The notes beneath the pieces were generated by a model, which saw only the letters and a program-made list of their open reading frames with translations, was not told where the DNA came from and did not search any database. Made by a program: the position numbers and the translations under genes. Of a stretch of 64,000 nucleotides of DNA, positions 25,297-34,457 are shown in pieces. Source of the stretch: SIG622 sp045600125 (GTDB taxonomy: Bacteria > Bacillota > Clostridia > Oscillospirales > CAG-382); NCBI GenBank assembly GCA_045600125.1, contig JAZRXH010000120.1, positions 62,001-126,000 on the forward strand. Reading direction: 5' to 3'. Numbering within the stretch: the stretch's first letter is position 1; each line of letters starts with the position of its first letter.

Positions 25297-28116
25297 TCAG
25301 TCTTTTACGACAGCAGCGCATCTCGGGCAGAGGTGCTGACCGTCACCGATGTCAGCGGCATCTTCCGATACGAACCAGCATCTGTCGCACTTGAAGCCCT
25401 TGGCTACCGAAACGAAAACCTTGATACCGGAATCGGTCTCACTGAAGGCGTCGGCGGGAGCCTCTTCACCCTCGTGGAGAGTGACCTTGGAAACGATGAA
25501 TACCGTCTTGAGGTCATCGCTGAAGGCTTCGAAGGTCTTCATGGTCTCGTTGTCCTTGTCGGAGTAAATATCCACTTCCGCTTCAAGGGACTTACCGATG
25601 ATCTTCTCGGCTCTTGCAAGCTCGAGAGCCTTCATAACGTCGTCACGGACGCTGAGAAGCTTTTCCCAACGGTCGGCGAGCTCGGTGCAGTCGTATTCTT
25701 CCTTGAAGGAAGGCATATCGTTGAGGAACACACTCCCGGCGTTTTCGCCGTCAAGGTGTGCAAGATAGCCCCATGTTTCCTCTGCCGTATACGAGAGGAT
25801 CGGAGCGATGAGCTTTGTCAGACCGTTTACGATGATATACATAGCCGTCTGGGCGCTTCTTCTCTGGAGGCTTTCCTTCTCTTCACAGTATACTCTGTCC
25901 TTGGTGATGTCGATGTAAAGCTTGGAAAGCTCGTTGGTGCAGAAGTCGTGGAGCTCGTGATAGATGATGTGGAATTCATAATCGTCATAAGCCTTGCGGA
26001 CGGTCTTCACCAGCTTGTTATATTCGGAAACGATCCACTTATCGATCTCGTAGAGCTTATCGAAAGGAAGCATGTCCTTATTGGGATCGAAATCGGTATC
26101 GGGGCTGCCGAGGTTGGCAAGAAGGATACGGAAGGTATTACGGATCTTTCTGTATGCCTCGGAGAGCTGCTTGAAGAGGAAATCCGAGCAGCGAACGTCT
26201 ACACGATAATCACTGGAAGCGACCCAGAGTCTGAGAAGGTCGCCGCCGTATACCTTGATAACGTCCTCGGGGTATACGGAATTGCCGAGGGACTTATGCA
26301 TAGCCTTGCCTTCTCCGTCTACGACCCAACCGTGGGTAAGGACCGTCTTATAAGGAGCGCCCATGCCCTTTGCACCAACGGCGGTGAGAAGAGAGGACTG
26401 GAACCAGCCTCTGTACTGATCGGCGCCTTCGAGGTACATATCAGCCGGCCACTTGCCGCTCATGGCGTTGGCGGCGATATGGGTAGAACCGGAGTCGAAC
26501 CAACCGTCAAGCGTATCGGTTTCCTTGATGAAGTGCTTCTTACCGCAGAAGGGACATACGAAGCCGTCGGGAAGAAGTTCTTCGGCGCTCATATCGAACC
26601 ATGCATTGGAGCCCTTTTCGCCGAAGATATCAGCAATCTTGGCGATGGTTTCCTCGGTGCAGATGACCTTTCCGCAGTCTTCGCAGTAGAATACGGGAAT
26701 GGGAAGCCCCCAGTGTCTCTGACGGGAGATACACCAGTCGGCACGTTCACGGACCATGGAGGAGATTCTGTCCTTGCCCCATGCGGGAAGCCATTCTACG
26801 TTCTCGCAGGCCTTGACGGCTTCATCCTTGAAGGCGTCGACCGAGCAGAACCACTGAGGAGTAGCCCGGAAGATGATGGGGTTCTTACATCTCCAGCAGT
26901 GAGGATACTGATGGACGATCTCTTCGTAAGCAAAGAGAGCGCCGGAGTTCTGCATATCCTCAAAGATGGTCTTGTTGGAATCGGCGTAGTACTGACCGGC
27001 AAACTTGCCTGCCTCGGGTCCCTGATATCCTCTGTCGTCCACGGGAACGATGATGTCGCCCAGCTCCTTCTTGTAGCGCATACCGGTGAAGTAGTCCTCC
27101 GCACCGTAGCCGGGAGCCGTATGGACGCAGCCTGTACCGCTGTCCATGGTAACGTAATCAGCCATAACAAGAAGGCTGTCCTTGTCGATGAAGGGATGCT
27201 TTGCGGTCATGAATTCGAAGTCCTGACCGGCAAAAGTAGCGATCACTTCGTAGGTTTCAATCTTGCCGATCTCCATGACCTTTTCGAGAAGAGCTTCGGC
27301 AACGATATAGTTTTCACCGTTATCACACTTCACGAGAACGTAGGTCTCTCTCGGATGTACGGCGATTGCCATATTGCCGGGAAGTGTCCATACGGTGGTC
27401 GTCCAGATCACGAAATAGGTCTTGGAAAGGTCGCAGTACTTGGCGATTTCGCCTCTGTCATCGTGAACGGCGAACTTTACGTATACGGAGGTACAGGGAT
27501 CGTCCTGATATTCGATCTCTGCCTCAGCAAGAGCCGTTTCGTCGGCAGCACACCAGTACACGGGCTTGAGTCCCTTATAGATATAACCCTTTTTGAACAT
27601 ATCGCCGAATACACGTACTTCTTCGGCTTCAAAGGAGGGATTCATGGTGAGATAAGGATGATCCCAGTCGGCAAGAACACCGAGGCGCTTGAAGGAGGTC
27701 ATCTGAATGTCCACGAAGTCCTGTGCAAACCGGTGGCAGGCACTGCGGAAGTCGGATACAGACATCTTCTTGCGGTCGAGCTTGTTCTTTTTGATAATGG
27801 CGCTCTCGATCGGCATACCGTGGTTATCCCAGCCCGGAACGTAAGGAACGCAATAGCCGCCCATGGACTTCGACTTGTTGATGAAATCCTTGAGCACCTT
27901 ATTCATGGCAGTTCCCATATGAATGTTTCCGTTGGAGAAAGGAGGTCCGTCATGAAGGATGAAAAGAGGCTTTCCCTCGTTGTTTTTCAGCATCTTGTTG
28001 TAGATGTCTTCCTTCTCCCACTTTTCGAGCGTCTTCGGCTCATTCTGCGGCAGGCTCGCCTTCATCGGGAAGTCTGTCTTGGGAAGAAGGATTGAATTTT
28101 TGAAATCCTTTGCCAT
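25297..28116 (-). CDS. ileS: Isoleucyl-tRNA synthetase
   Basis: A 939-residue class I synthetase. The HIGH motif appears as G-N-I-H-M-G near residue 60. The KMSKS loop reads G-K-A-M-H-K-S-L-G-N near 605, a variant. An editing domain lies between (G-T-G-C-V-H-T-A-P-G-Y-G). The C-terminus has a zinc cluster C-D-R-C-W ... C-P-R-C. Length is standard for the bacterial type 1 enzyme. Only 97 bp separate it from divIVA, and I see no T-box there, so regulation by uncharged tRNA is not evident. An ATG at 28116 has AAAGGAGAACAACAT before it. Confidence 0.97.
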   Translation of the reverse strand: MAKDFKNSILLPKTDFPMKASLPQNEPKTLEKWEKEDIYNKMLKNNEGKPLFILHDGPPFSNGNIHMGTAMNKVLKDFINKSKSMGGYCVPYVPGWDNHGMPIESAIIKKNKLDRKKMSVSDFRSACHRFAQDFVDIQMTSFKRLGVLADWDHPYLTMNPSFEAEEVRVFGDMFKKGYIYKGLKPVYWCAADETALAEAEIEYQDDPCTSVYVKFAVHDDRGEIAKYCDLSKTYFVIWTTTVWTLPGNMAIAVHPRETYVLVKCDNGENYIVAEALLEKVMEIGKIETYEVIATFAGQDFEFMTAKHPFIDKDSLLVMADYVTMDSGTGCVHTAPGYGAEDYFTGMRYKKELGDIIVPVDDRGYQGPEAGKFAGQYYADSNKTIFEDMQNSGALFAYEEIVHQYPHCWRCKNPIIFRATPQWFCSVDAFKDEAVKACENVEWLPAWGKDRISSMVRERADWCISRQRHWGLPIPVFYCEDCGKVICTEETIAKIADIFGEKGSNAWFDMSAEELLPDGFVCPFCGKKHFIKETDTLDGWFDSGSTHIAANAMSGKWPADMYLEGADQYRGWFQSSLLTAVGAKGMGAPYKTVLTHGWVVDGEGKAMHKSLGNSVYPEDVIKVYGGDLLRLWVASSDYRVDVRCSDFLFKQLSEAYRKIRNTFRILLANLGSPDTDFDPNKDMLPFDKLYEIDKWIVSEYNKLVKTVRKAYDDYEFHIIYHELHDFCTNELSKLYIDITKDRVYCEEKESLQRRSAQTAMYIIVNGLTKLIAPILSYTAEETWGYLAHLDGENAGSVFLNDMPSFKEEYDCTELADRWEKLLSVRDDVMKALELARAEKIIGKSLEAEVDIYSDKDNETMKTFEAFSDDLKTVFIVSKVTLHEGEEAPADAFSETDSGIKVFVSVAKGFKCDRCWFVSEDAADIGDGQHLCPRCAAVVKD

Positions 28117-28164
28117 TATGTTGTTCTCCTTTGCGGTAAGAATTACTTATTATTACACCGAAAC

Positions 28165-28191
28165 AAATCGAAGGAAAGACTCCTCCGATTT
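28165..28191 (-). terminator. Weak hairpin terminator between divIVA and ileS
   Basis: On the minus strand AAATCGGAGGA (28191-28181) pairs with TCCTTCGATTT (28175-28165) with one G-U, followed by GTTTCGG. The T-tract is poor, so it probably only attenuates read-through into ileS. Confidence 0.4.
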
Positions 28192-28213
28192 GAATACGGC
28201 AAAATTATGAAAA

Positions 28214-28789
28214 TCAGTTGTCGGAAGGATTGCCGATCTCGCCATCTGCACTTGTATCACCGACTATCTTCCTTTTGAAGGCCTCGGCGACCTTAGACTC
28301 AAACGACAATGAGGCAATGGATTCCGCATCCAGTGCCGGCATATTCTTCTGAATTTCGGTGATATGGGTCTTGTAGGCCTCAAGAAGCATTTCACGGAAG
28401 TTTCTCGATTTTTCCTCCAGTTCGACAAGCTTCTTTTTCTCATTTTCAAAAAGCTCCGAATAGGAGCCGAGGATCTCCGAACAGCTTTCCTTCATAGCTG
28501 CTTTTGCTTTTTCAGCCTTGCTTTCCGCTTCGGAAATCTTCTTTTCCGCTTCTTCATCCGCTTCACGGATGATCGTATCGGTGAGCTGCTTCAGCGTATT
28601 GAGCTCCGTTTTTGTGGCTTTGTATTTTTCAACGGCGGTGCGGAGATTTTCCTCCAGCTCTGCCGAGTGAGCGTAAAGCTCCTTGTATTCGCCGATGAGT
28701 CTTTCAATATACGAATCCACTTCGGCGGTATTATAGCCCCTGAGACCCGTCTTGAAAACGGGAGATGTGAGCTCTTCGGGTTTTATCAT
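28214..28789 (-). CDS. DivIVA-domain protein
   Basis: A 191-residue cytoplasmic coiled-coil protein. The N-terminus has the DivIVA membrane-binding start with F-K-T-G-L-R-G-Y-N-T-A-E-V-D (residues ~11-25), followed by long Glu/Lys-rich heptads to about residue 150. DivIVA proteins mark curved membrane at poles and septa and recruit division or wall enzymes. It lies at the end of the sepF-yggT-ylmH block, its classical place in Firmicutes. Confidence 0.93.
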   Translation of the reverse strand: MIKPEELTSPVFKTGLRGYNTAEVDSYIERLIGEYKELYAHSAELEENLRTAVEKYKATKTELNTLKQLTDTIIREADEEAEKKISEAESKAEKAKAAMKESCSEILGSYSELFENEKKKLVELEEKSRNFREMLLEAYKTHITEIQKNMPALDAESIASLSFESKVAEAFKRKIVGDTSADGEIGNPSDN

Positions 28790-28818
28790 ATCGCACTTGT
28801 CCTTTCAAAACAAACTAA

Positions 28819-29619
28819 CTAAATGTATTTCTGAACGGTAAATCTTATTCGTCCCCGCCTGTTTGTATCACCGATTGCAGAAATTCTGAATTTCCCGAAT
28901 CCACGCACGGAAATGACATCGTCTGTCTTTACTTCCCTGCTCTTTTCCGTGACCGAGCGGTAATTCAAGCAAACGTTTTCGGAAAGCAAGGCCTTTTCCG
29001 CCTTATCTCTCGATATGCCGATGACTTCGGAAAGAACACCGTCGATGCGAAGACTCGCACAGGTACAGGAAATTTCCTCAAAACGTAGATTCTGCGTCAT
29101 TGCTTCGGAATACTCGAGAACGCTTACCTTTACTCCATCGTGCCCGACAAGCCGCAGTTCTTCGGCGATATACCCGGCAATCCTATCAATGACGAACACA
29201 TCGGCGGAAAACCCTTTTTCGGCAACGATAATATCACCGATGACGCACCGCTCGACGCCGAGCGAAAGAAGAGAGCCGAGAAAATCTCTGTGCGTGTGCT
29301 CACGGAAACCGGAGCATTCGATCCGCAGAAGCTTTACGGGAAATTCCGGATACAGCTCCTCCGGTTTTATATCGGCATAAAAATAGTAGTCGGGGAAAAA
29401 GCCTGCCATGCGTCTTTCGGCGTCGTCAAAGCCCCCAAAAAGCACAACACGACCGGCAGCGCCGAATTTCAGCGCTGCTGTCTTTACGATCTCACATTCA
29501 CGACCCGTCAGAAAATCCGTAAAGCACGGAACGTTCTTTTCATCCGCTTTCCGGATAAGATCCTCGATACGTGCCGAAAACATCTTTTCGTCGCTGTTAA
29601 GATTGAATAATTCCATCAT
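28819..29619 (-). CDS. YlmH-type S4 RNA-binding protein
   Basis: A 266-residue protein. A C-terminal S4 domain (residues ~180-245, R-I-D-G-V-L-S-E-V-I-G-I-S-R-D-K-A) follows the YlmH N-terminal domain. YlmH binds RNA and is linked to ribosome rescue and cell division clusters in Firmicutes. ATG 29617-29619 follows GGAAACACATTG; a second ATG comes right after, and a TTG one codon earlier is also in frame. It lies 15 nt after yggT and 29 nt before divIVA. Confidence 0.9.
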   Translation of the reverse strand: MMELFNLNSDEKMFSARIEDLIRKADEKNVPCFTDFLTGRECEIVKTAALKFGAAGRVVLFGGFDDAERRMAGFFPDYYFYADIKPEELYPEFPVKLLRIECSGFREHTHRDFLGSLLSLGVERCVIGDIIVAEKGFSADVFVIDRIAGYIAEELRLVGHDGVKVSVLEYSEAMTQNLRFEEISCTCASLRIDGVLSEVIGISRDKAEKALLSENVCLNYRSVTEKSREVKTDDVISVRGFGKFRISAIGDTNRRGRIRFTVQKYI

Positions 29620-29637
29620 CAATGTGTTTCCGTCATA

Positions 29638-29919
29638 TCATATCAGAACGGACGGAAGAAAAACAAGCATCAGTTCGATTATCATATAGGCAATAAGATA
29701 CGAAACGTCGATCGGAAGCGAGGACAGAAATTCGCTTTTATCGCAGAAGTACCGAACGGGCATCAGAATAAAATCTGCCGTATCCAGAACGATCGAAAAC
29801 AGAAAACTGTCTTCGTCTGCGCCGAGCAATGAAAACAGTGCCGAAATAAAAAGCACGAGCTCGGCGGAAAAAAGTGCGACCTTGACGACCTTTACAATAA
29901 CGAACAGTAAGTAAGACAT
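29638..29919 (-). CDS. YggT-family membrane protein
   Basis: A 93-residue protein with two hydrophobic segments (about residues 5-30 and 68-90). The loop P-V-R-Y-F-C-D, shifted from the usual P-I-R-R-x-x-P, matches the YggT family. Its function is unknown, but the gene is nearly always found in division clusters next to sepF. It starts 9 nt after sepF and ends 15 nt before ylmH. Confidence 0.8.
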   Translation of the reverse strand: MSYLLFVIVKVVKVALFSAELVLFISALFSLLGADEDSFLFSIVLDTADFILMPVRYFCDKSEFLSSLPIDVSYLIAYMIIELMLVFLPSVLI

Positions 29920-29928
29920 GAAAAAGGA

Positions 29929-30354
29929 TTATTCGTTTTCAGCAGAATCGTTATCGTTGTCTACGTCGGGCGATCCGGTAACGTCAACGTTGTGAGGAGT
30001 GGCAACGAAGGTTCTCTTGCCGACCTTTTCGATCTTGCCGTCTACGGCGTGGACAACGCCGAAAAGGAAGTCGAGAAGTCTCTTGGCGTCCTCTGTCTGG
30101 GTGGATTCAAGGTTGAGGAGAACGGTTTTTCCCTGGAGAAGAAGGTCGCCGTACTTCTTTACTTCGTCGAGGTTGTAGCCGGTGGGCTTTACAACCTTCA
30201 TTTCAATGGTTGCGCTGTCGCCGCCGGAAAGCGAGGTCTGAGAATCCGACTCGACTGCGTAATCATAGGAGTTGTCGCCTTCACCGTAGTTTTCGTCAAC
30301 TTCCGTGCCGACAAGGTTTTCTCTGTTTGCTTTGAAGATATCTTTGAGTGCCAT
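29929..30354 (-). CDS. sepF: Cell division protein SepF
   Basis: A 141-residue cytoplasmic protein that anchors FtsZ to the membrane. The conserved core begins M-K-V-V-K-P-T-G-Y near residue 52 and continues with L-L-Q-G-K-T-V-L-L-N-L-E and D-F-L-F-G-V-V-H-A-V-D-G. An acidic linker separates it from the short N-terminal segment. It lies in the yggS-sepF-yggT order seen across Firmicutes. Confidence 0.94.
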   Translation of the reverse strand: MALKDIFKANRENLVGTEVDENYGEGDNSYDYAVESDSQTSLSGGDSATIEMKVVKPTGYNLDEVKKYGDLLLQGKTVLLNLESTQTEDAKRLLDFLFGVVHAVDGKIEKVGKRTFVATPHNVDVTGSPDVDNDNDSAENE

Positions 30355-30373
30355 TTTCTGATCCTCCGAAAAA

Positions 30374-31138
30374 TTATTTATAAATTCTTTCTCCGAAAAT
30401 TGCTCTGCCGGGACGAACGATCGTGGCGCCGCATTTAATCGCCGTTTCGTAATCGGCGCTCATCCCCATCGACAATTCCTGCATAGTATCATTATCCGAT
30501 TTTTTTTGCAAAATGTCAAGTGCTAATTCCTTAACTTTTTTGAAATACGCCTCAGTTGTGTAAATTTTTTGTGAACGTCCGAAATTATCATCCGAAATCG
30601 TATCCAATCCGTCGTTTTCCGGCACCGACTGCATCGATGGATTCGGCGGAATTGTCATAAGCCCCCTGACCCGTATATTGGGAAGCGAGGCAGCATATTC
30701 GGCAAGCTCAGCGGCGTCCTCCGGGAAAATGCCGGATTTTGACTCTTCCCTGCCGATGTTTATCTCGATAAGGATATCCATGGTTTTCCCGATGGCGGCG
30801 CACCGTTTGCTGATCTCGTCGCAGAGACGCTTTGAATCGACCGACTGAATCATGGAAACTTTATCGACGATGTACTTTACTTTATTCGTCTGCAGTTTTC
30901 CGATGAAATGGATTTCAAAACGTCTGTCAAGCTTTTCGTATTTATCGAGAAGCTCCTGTACTCTGTTCTCGCCGATGGCGGTGATCCCTCTGTCAAGGAG
31001 AAGATTGACCTTCTCGGCAGGGACGGTTTTGGTCGCCGGGATGATACGCACGTCATCGGGATCTCTGCCTGCATCCAGAGCGGCTCTGCGGCATTCCGCT
31101 ATCACTCTGTCAAGATTTTCAAGAAGCTTGTCTTCCAT
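30374..31138 (-). CDS. YggS-family PLP-homeostasis protein
   Basis: A 254-residue single-domain PLP-binding protein of the alanine racemase N-terminal fold. The PLP lysine is in P-A-T-K-T-V near residue 36, and S-M-G-M-S-A-D-Y-E-T-A-I near 225 is the conserved phosphate-binding region. It keeps PLP and amino acid pools in balance and is not a racemase. It is some 20-25 residues longer than usual because of an insertion near residues 160-185 after L-M-T-I-P-P. It lies 19 nt before sepF. Confidence 0.93.
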   Translation of the reverse strand: MEDKLLENLDRVIAECRRAALDAGRDPDDVRIIPATKTVPAEKVNLLLDRGITAIGENRVQELLDKYEKLDRRFEIHFIGKLQTNKVKYIVDKVSMIQSVDSKRLCDEISKRCAAIGKTMDILIEINIGREESKSGIFPEDAAELAEYAASLPNIRVRGLMTIPPNPSMQSVPENDGLDTISDDNFGRSQKIYTTEAYFKKVKELALDILQKKSDNDTMQELSMGMSADYETAIKCGATIVRPGRAIFGERIYK

Positions 31139-31179
31139 ATATGTTCAAGAACCTTCTTCCGAATCAAACTGCTGTTATT

Positions 31180-32490
31180 TTACTCAACGTGTGAACCGTC
31201 CGTAAGCCCTTTTGCGTTGAGAATGACCGAATCGTAGAGCGAGAGAGGACGGTAATAATGGACGACCTCTTCGGTATGGGTTTTTCCGTTTTCATCGGTC
31301 TTCTCCACCGTCTCCGTACTTTTGACGAGGTTCGGATAGTTTCCTTTTTCCATATCGATGATGTAATAGTCATCAAATGAATAGACGTCTCGGATCAGCT
31401 CGAACTCGACGTCACTGCCCCGAAGGACGTATACGCCCCGCAGATCGTTTGCAAACCGAACGGCTTTCTTCGGGATTTTCAGTCCCGTGTAGCTCGAATA
31501 GATGATATTGACCTTCTGCTTCCGTTCATATTCAAAGCCCTCAGGCAAATGAATGCAGGACAGGATCACAAGAACGTCTCCCCCGTCGTTTTCCGAAATC
31601 TTGCTGTAAAGATTCATCGGAAGCACGAGTCCGTCGCTGTAGGGAAATTCCACGGAATAATCTTCGCCAACGTTCATTTTTTCCGCTTCCTTATACGGTA
31701 CGAGACATGCAAGATACCACTTATACTCCAAAATGATTTTTCCGGCAGCCGAATCCGAAATGGCGGCAGGCTCGCTTGCAATCATGCTTTTGAACGAGGA
31801 AAGGGTCAGGCTGTCGATGCCTGCGGCATCGAAAATCCCCTCGTAGCCGTCGATGGCGGAGGAAAAATAGCCGGAGTCGGTGGCATAACAGACGGAGGGG
31901 GAAGAAAGTTTTGCCGAAAGGCTGTTTCGCTCGGAGATGAGAGCGTTCATACGGTCATTGTAATTCTTCTCCGGGTTGGAAATCAGCCAGCGCTTGTTCA
32001 TGTCTACGAGCAGCGAGTCACGGCGGCTGACGCATCCGGAGAGATCGTTTTCCGATGCATATACCGCTGCCTCATCAAGAATCGTGCCGATCTCGGTATC
32101 AAGTTTGGAGATATCGGCGGATACGTAGTCGAGGTCGATAGAACTGTTTTCCAGCACGTCGAGTCTTGCGTCGATGCTTTTGATGGAGTTCTCTGTCTCG
32201 GTGTCGCTTTCGTTCATGAATATTTTGACAGCCGGATTCCCCTTTGAAATACGCTCGCCTTCTCCCACGCAGGCGACCTTGATGCCGGAAACGGGCGAAG
32301 TGAGGATGCGTTCCTTGCGCATGACGTATCCGTCGGTGGTGAATTTTTCATCCACCGTCACGGCAAGCGCCGTTTCGGTTTCGATGGGAGAATTCGTTAT
32401 TGATGCGATCTGTTTGCAGAAATAAACAAGGAAGAGCGCAACGAGTGCAAACAGTATGATATTTTTCAGCAGTTTTTCGGGCTTTGTCAA
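31180..32490 (-). CDS. HlyD-like membrane-anchored adaptor protein
   Basis: A 436-residue protein with one membrane helix at about residues 9-28 and an extracytoplasmic body carrying a barrel-sandwich (biotinyl-lipoyl-like) segment split by coiled coils (residues ~95-190). This resembles HlyD-type adaptors found next to yggS and sepF in Clostridia; no ABC exporter is adjacent, so its partner is unknown. The start is TTG 32488-32490, overlapping the miaA stop in TTGA, with GAAAGGACGTGAAGGA upstream. It is probably part of the division cluster. Confidence 0.8.
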   Translation of the reverse strand: MTKPEKLLKNIILFALVALFLVYFCKQIASITNSPIETETALAVTVDEKFTTDGYVMRKERILTSPVSGIKVACVGEGERISKGNPAVKIFMNESDTETENSIKSIDARLDVLENSSIDLDYVSADISKLDTEIGTILDEAAVYASENDLSGCVSRRDSLLVDMNKRWLISNPEKNYNDRMNALISERNSLSAKLSSPSVCYATDSGYFSSAIDGYEGIFDAAGIDSLTLSSFKSMIASEPAAISDSAAGKIILEYKWYLACLVPYKEAEKMNVGEDYSVEFPYSDGLVLPMNLYSKISENDGGDVLVILSCIHLPEGFEYERKQKVNIIYSSYTGLKIPKKAVRFANDLRGVYVLRGSDVEFELIRDVYSFDDYYIIDMEKGNYPNLVKSTETVEKTDENGKTHTEEVVHYYRPLSLYDSVILNAKGLTDGSHVE

Positions 32491-33455
32491 TCCTTCACGT
32501 CCTTTCTGTTATCATTGAACGGGATACTGTTACCGGACAAAAAGTCTTCAACAAGTGCAAAGGCGGTTTCCTTGATGTCGGTGCATTCATCCGGGAAGAT
32601 CCATCGGATAGCGGGGTTTCGTTTGAACCAGGTCATTTGCCGCTTGGCGTACCGCCTGGACTCTCTTTTCAGCTTTTCCACACAGTCGGAAAGCTCGGCT
32701 TCACCGGCAAAATAGGGATAAAACTCTTTATAGCCAATCGCCTGCGACGCCGTAGGCGCATCCGGAAGTCCCATACCGATCAGGGTTTCGACCTCGGAAA
32801 GAAGTCCGTTCTTCATCATTTCATCGACACGAAGATCGATGCGTTCGTAAAGCTTTTCACGGTCGGCAAAGTTAAGACCGATGATCAGACTGTCGTACTC
32901 GGGACCCTTCTGCCTTGAAAGCTCGTTCCACTGGGCGAGCGTTTTTCCCGTCGCCTCATAGACCTCAAGAGCCCGGATGACCCGCTTCGGATTGTGTCGG
33001 TCCACTTTATTATCCGGATCGACTTTACAAAGCCTTTCATACAGCACGTCGACGCCGCTTTCCGCAAGAACCTTGTTCATTTCTTCCCGGAACTCCGGCA
33101 GATGATCGAACTCACCGAAGGAGATGCCACCGAGAAACGAATCCACGTAAAAGCCGGTGCCGCCGCAAAGGATCGGGAGCTTGCCTCTCGACACAATGTC
33201 GGCGGCGGCTTCTTTGCAGACACTGCAGTAGTCCGACACGGAAAAAGCCTCGGAAATATCGAGAATGTCCAGCAGATGATGCCGTATCCCGTGCTTTTCC
33301 TCTTCGTCCGGCTTTGCCGTTCCGATATTCATATGTCTGTACAGCTGCATGGAATCGGCGGAAATGATTTCTCCGTCAAAGCGCTCGGCAAGCGCTATTG
33401 AAAGAGATGTTTTTCCGGATGCGGTCGGTCCGACAACGGCGATAATTTTGTTCAT
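32487..33455 (-). CDS. miaA: tRNA dimethylallyltransferase
   Basis: A 322-residue enzyme that adds dimethylallyl to A37 of tRNAs reading U-starting codons. The P-loop G-P-T-A-S-G-K-T lies near residue 8, followed by S-A-D-S-M-Q-L-Y and D-x-x-R-x-x-R segments. Six upstream codons are in frame, but ATG 33453-33455 with AAAGGAAACGT is the better start. It is the first gene of the long minus-strand cluster, with a good promoter just upstream. Confidence 0.96.
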   Translation of the reverse strand: MNKIIAVVGPTASGKTSLSIALAERFDGEIISADSMQLYRHMNIGTAKPDEEEKHGIRHHLLDILDISEAFSVSDYCSVCKEAAADIVSRGKLPILCGGTGFYVDSFLGGISFGEFDHLPEFREEMNKVLAESGVDVLYERLCKVDPDNKVDRHNPKRVIRALEVYEATGKTLAQWNELSRQKGPEYDSLIIGLNFADREKLYERIDLRVDEMMKNGLLSEVETLIGMGLPDAPTASQAIGYKEFYPYFAGEAELSDCVEKLKRESRRYAKRQMTWFKRNPAIRWIFPDECTDIKETAFALVEDFLSGNSIPFNDNRKDVKD

Positions 33456-33502
33456 ACGTTTCCTTTTTTGCAAAACTATTCGTTTTTATAATCATCCACA
33501 AT

Positions 33503-33531
33503 ATTATACCACACATCAGGTGACATTTCAA
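33503..33531 (-). promoter_or_regulatory. Promoter for the miaA-sepF-divIVA cluster
   Basis: Minus strand TTGAAA at 33526-33531, 17-bp spacer, TATAAT at 33503-33508. It lies about 45 nt before the miaA start. Confidence 0.75.
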
Positions 33532-33562
33532 GTCCGAAGTATAAAAATAATCATTTTTGAAC

Positions 33563-33587
33563 AAAAAAGGGACGAATCCTCGCCCCT
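33563..33587 (-). terminator. Terminator of the esterase-GH78 operon
   Basis: Minus strand GGGGCGA/TCGTCCC stem (33586-33580 with 33575-33569, one G-U) with a 4-nt loop, then TTTTTTGT. It ends the transcript coming from 34419. Confidence 0.8.
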
Positions 33588-33606
33588 CTTTCCTGTTACT
33601 GTCTTT

Positions 33607-34419
33607 TTACTGCTTATTGACCCAGTCGATGGCGTGTCCCATCCAGGTCGCAACGTCCGTCACAAGCTCTCCCCCGTTGCCGTCGGGAAGCCCGAGACCG
33701 TGGTGACCGTGGGGATAGACGTGCATCTCAAAGGGGATCTTCTGCTTTACAAGCGCTTGTGCCATGACGATCGAATTCAGCACCGGCACGCCGTTATCAT
33801 CTGACGTATGCCACAGAAAGGCGGGACACGTGCGATCGTCCACGTTCATCTCAGACGAATACTTCCTGTACTCATCTTCGGGCAGATCATTGCCGAGAAG
33901 GTTATGGAAGGAGCCTTTATGTCCGAAGGAGGAATAAGCGATCACGGGATAACAGAGGATCATGCCGTTCGGTTTGTTTTCTCCCTCCTTCATATCGGGA
34001 AGGGCGTCGTACAGCTCTTTTCTGTGCCAGATAGTGCCCAGCATGCTTGCCAGATGTCCGCCTGCCGAGAAGCCGAGAACATATACGTGCTCGGGATCGA
34101 CGTTGTATTTCTTTGCGTTGTCCCGGATATACTTCATGGCTTTGGAGGCGTCGACAAGCGGCATCGGATACCGCATGGACGGATTTTTGGACTTTACGGA
34201 ATAATTCAGAACGAAGGCATTGATGCCGCTCGCAAGAAAATTCAGAGCGATTTTCTCGCCCTCGTGATGCGCACAGACGGAATAAGCTCCGCCGGGAAGC
34301 ACGAGAACGGCTCTTCTCGGAGCTATGCCGCTGACAGCAACGCCCACGTCGGTGGAGACGTAGGTCTCAAGGGTCACGCTTTCATCTTCGTCCCGCATGG
34401 GGATGATTTCATGGATCAT
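33607..34419 (-). CDS. Alpha/beta hydrolase, acetyl esterase-like
   Basis: A 270-residue hydrolase without a signal peptide. The oxyanion-type motif V-L-P-G-G-A-Y lies near residue 42 and the nucleophile elbow G-F-S-A-G-G near 124; D and H of the triad are expected in the S-D-D-N-G and G-H-H-G-L segments near 215 and 248. This is the pattern of acetyl-xylan/carbohydrate esterases. It is 38 nt downstream of the GH78 gene on the same strand, so it probably deacetylates sugars released from rhamnose-containing polysaccharide; that role is inferred. Confidence 0.85.
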   Translation of the reverse strand: MIHEIIPMRDEDESVTLETYVSTDVGVAVSGIAPRRAVLVLPGGAYSVCAHHEGEKIALNFLASGINAFVLNYSVKSKNPSMRYPMPLVDASKAMKYIRDNAKKYNVDPEHVYVLGFSAGGHLASMLGTIWHRKELYDALPDMKEGENKPNGMILCYPVIAYSSFGHKGSFHNLLGNDLPEDEYRKYSSEMNVDDRTCPAFLWHTSDDNGVPVLNSIVMAQALVKQKIPFEMHVYPHGHHGLGLPDGNGGELVTDVATWMGHAIDWVNKQ

Positions 34420-34457
34420 TTTTACTCTCTCCTTTATACGATGGGTATTCTTATATT

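Noticed and set aside
25333..28095. A 920-codon plus-strand open frame
   Set aside because: It lies wholly antisense to ileS, has no domain signature, and reflects the codon bias of the real gene.
28117..28213. T-box riboswitch before ileS
   Set aside because: Only 97 bp are available and neither the T-box sequence nor a specifier stem is visible.
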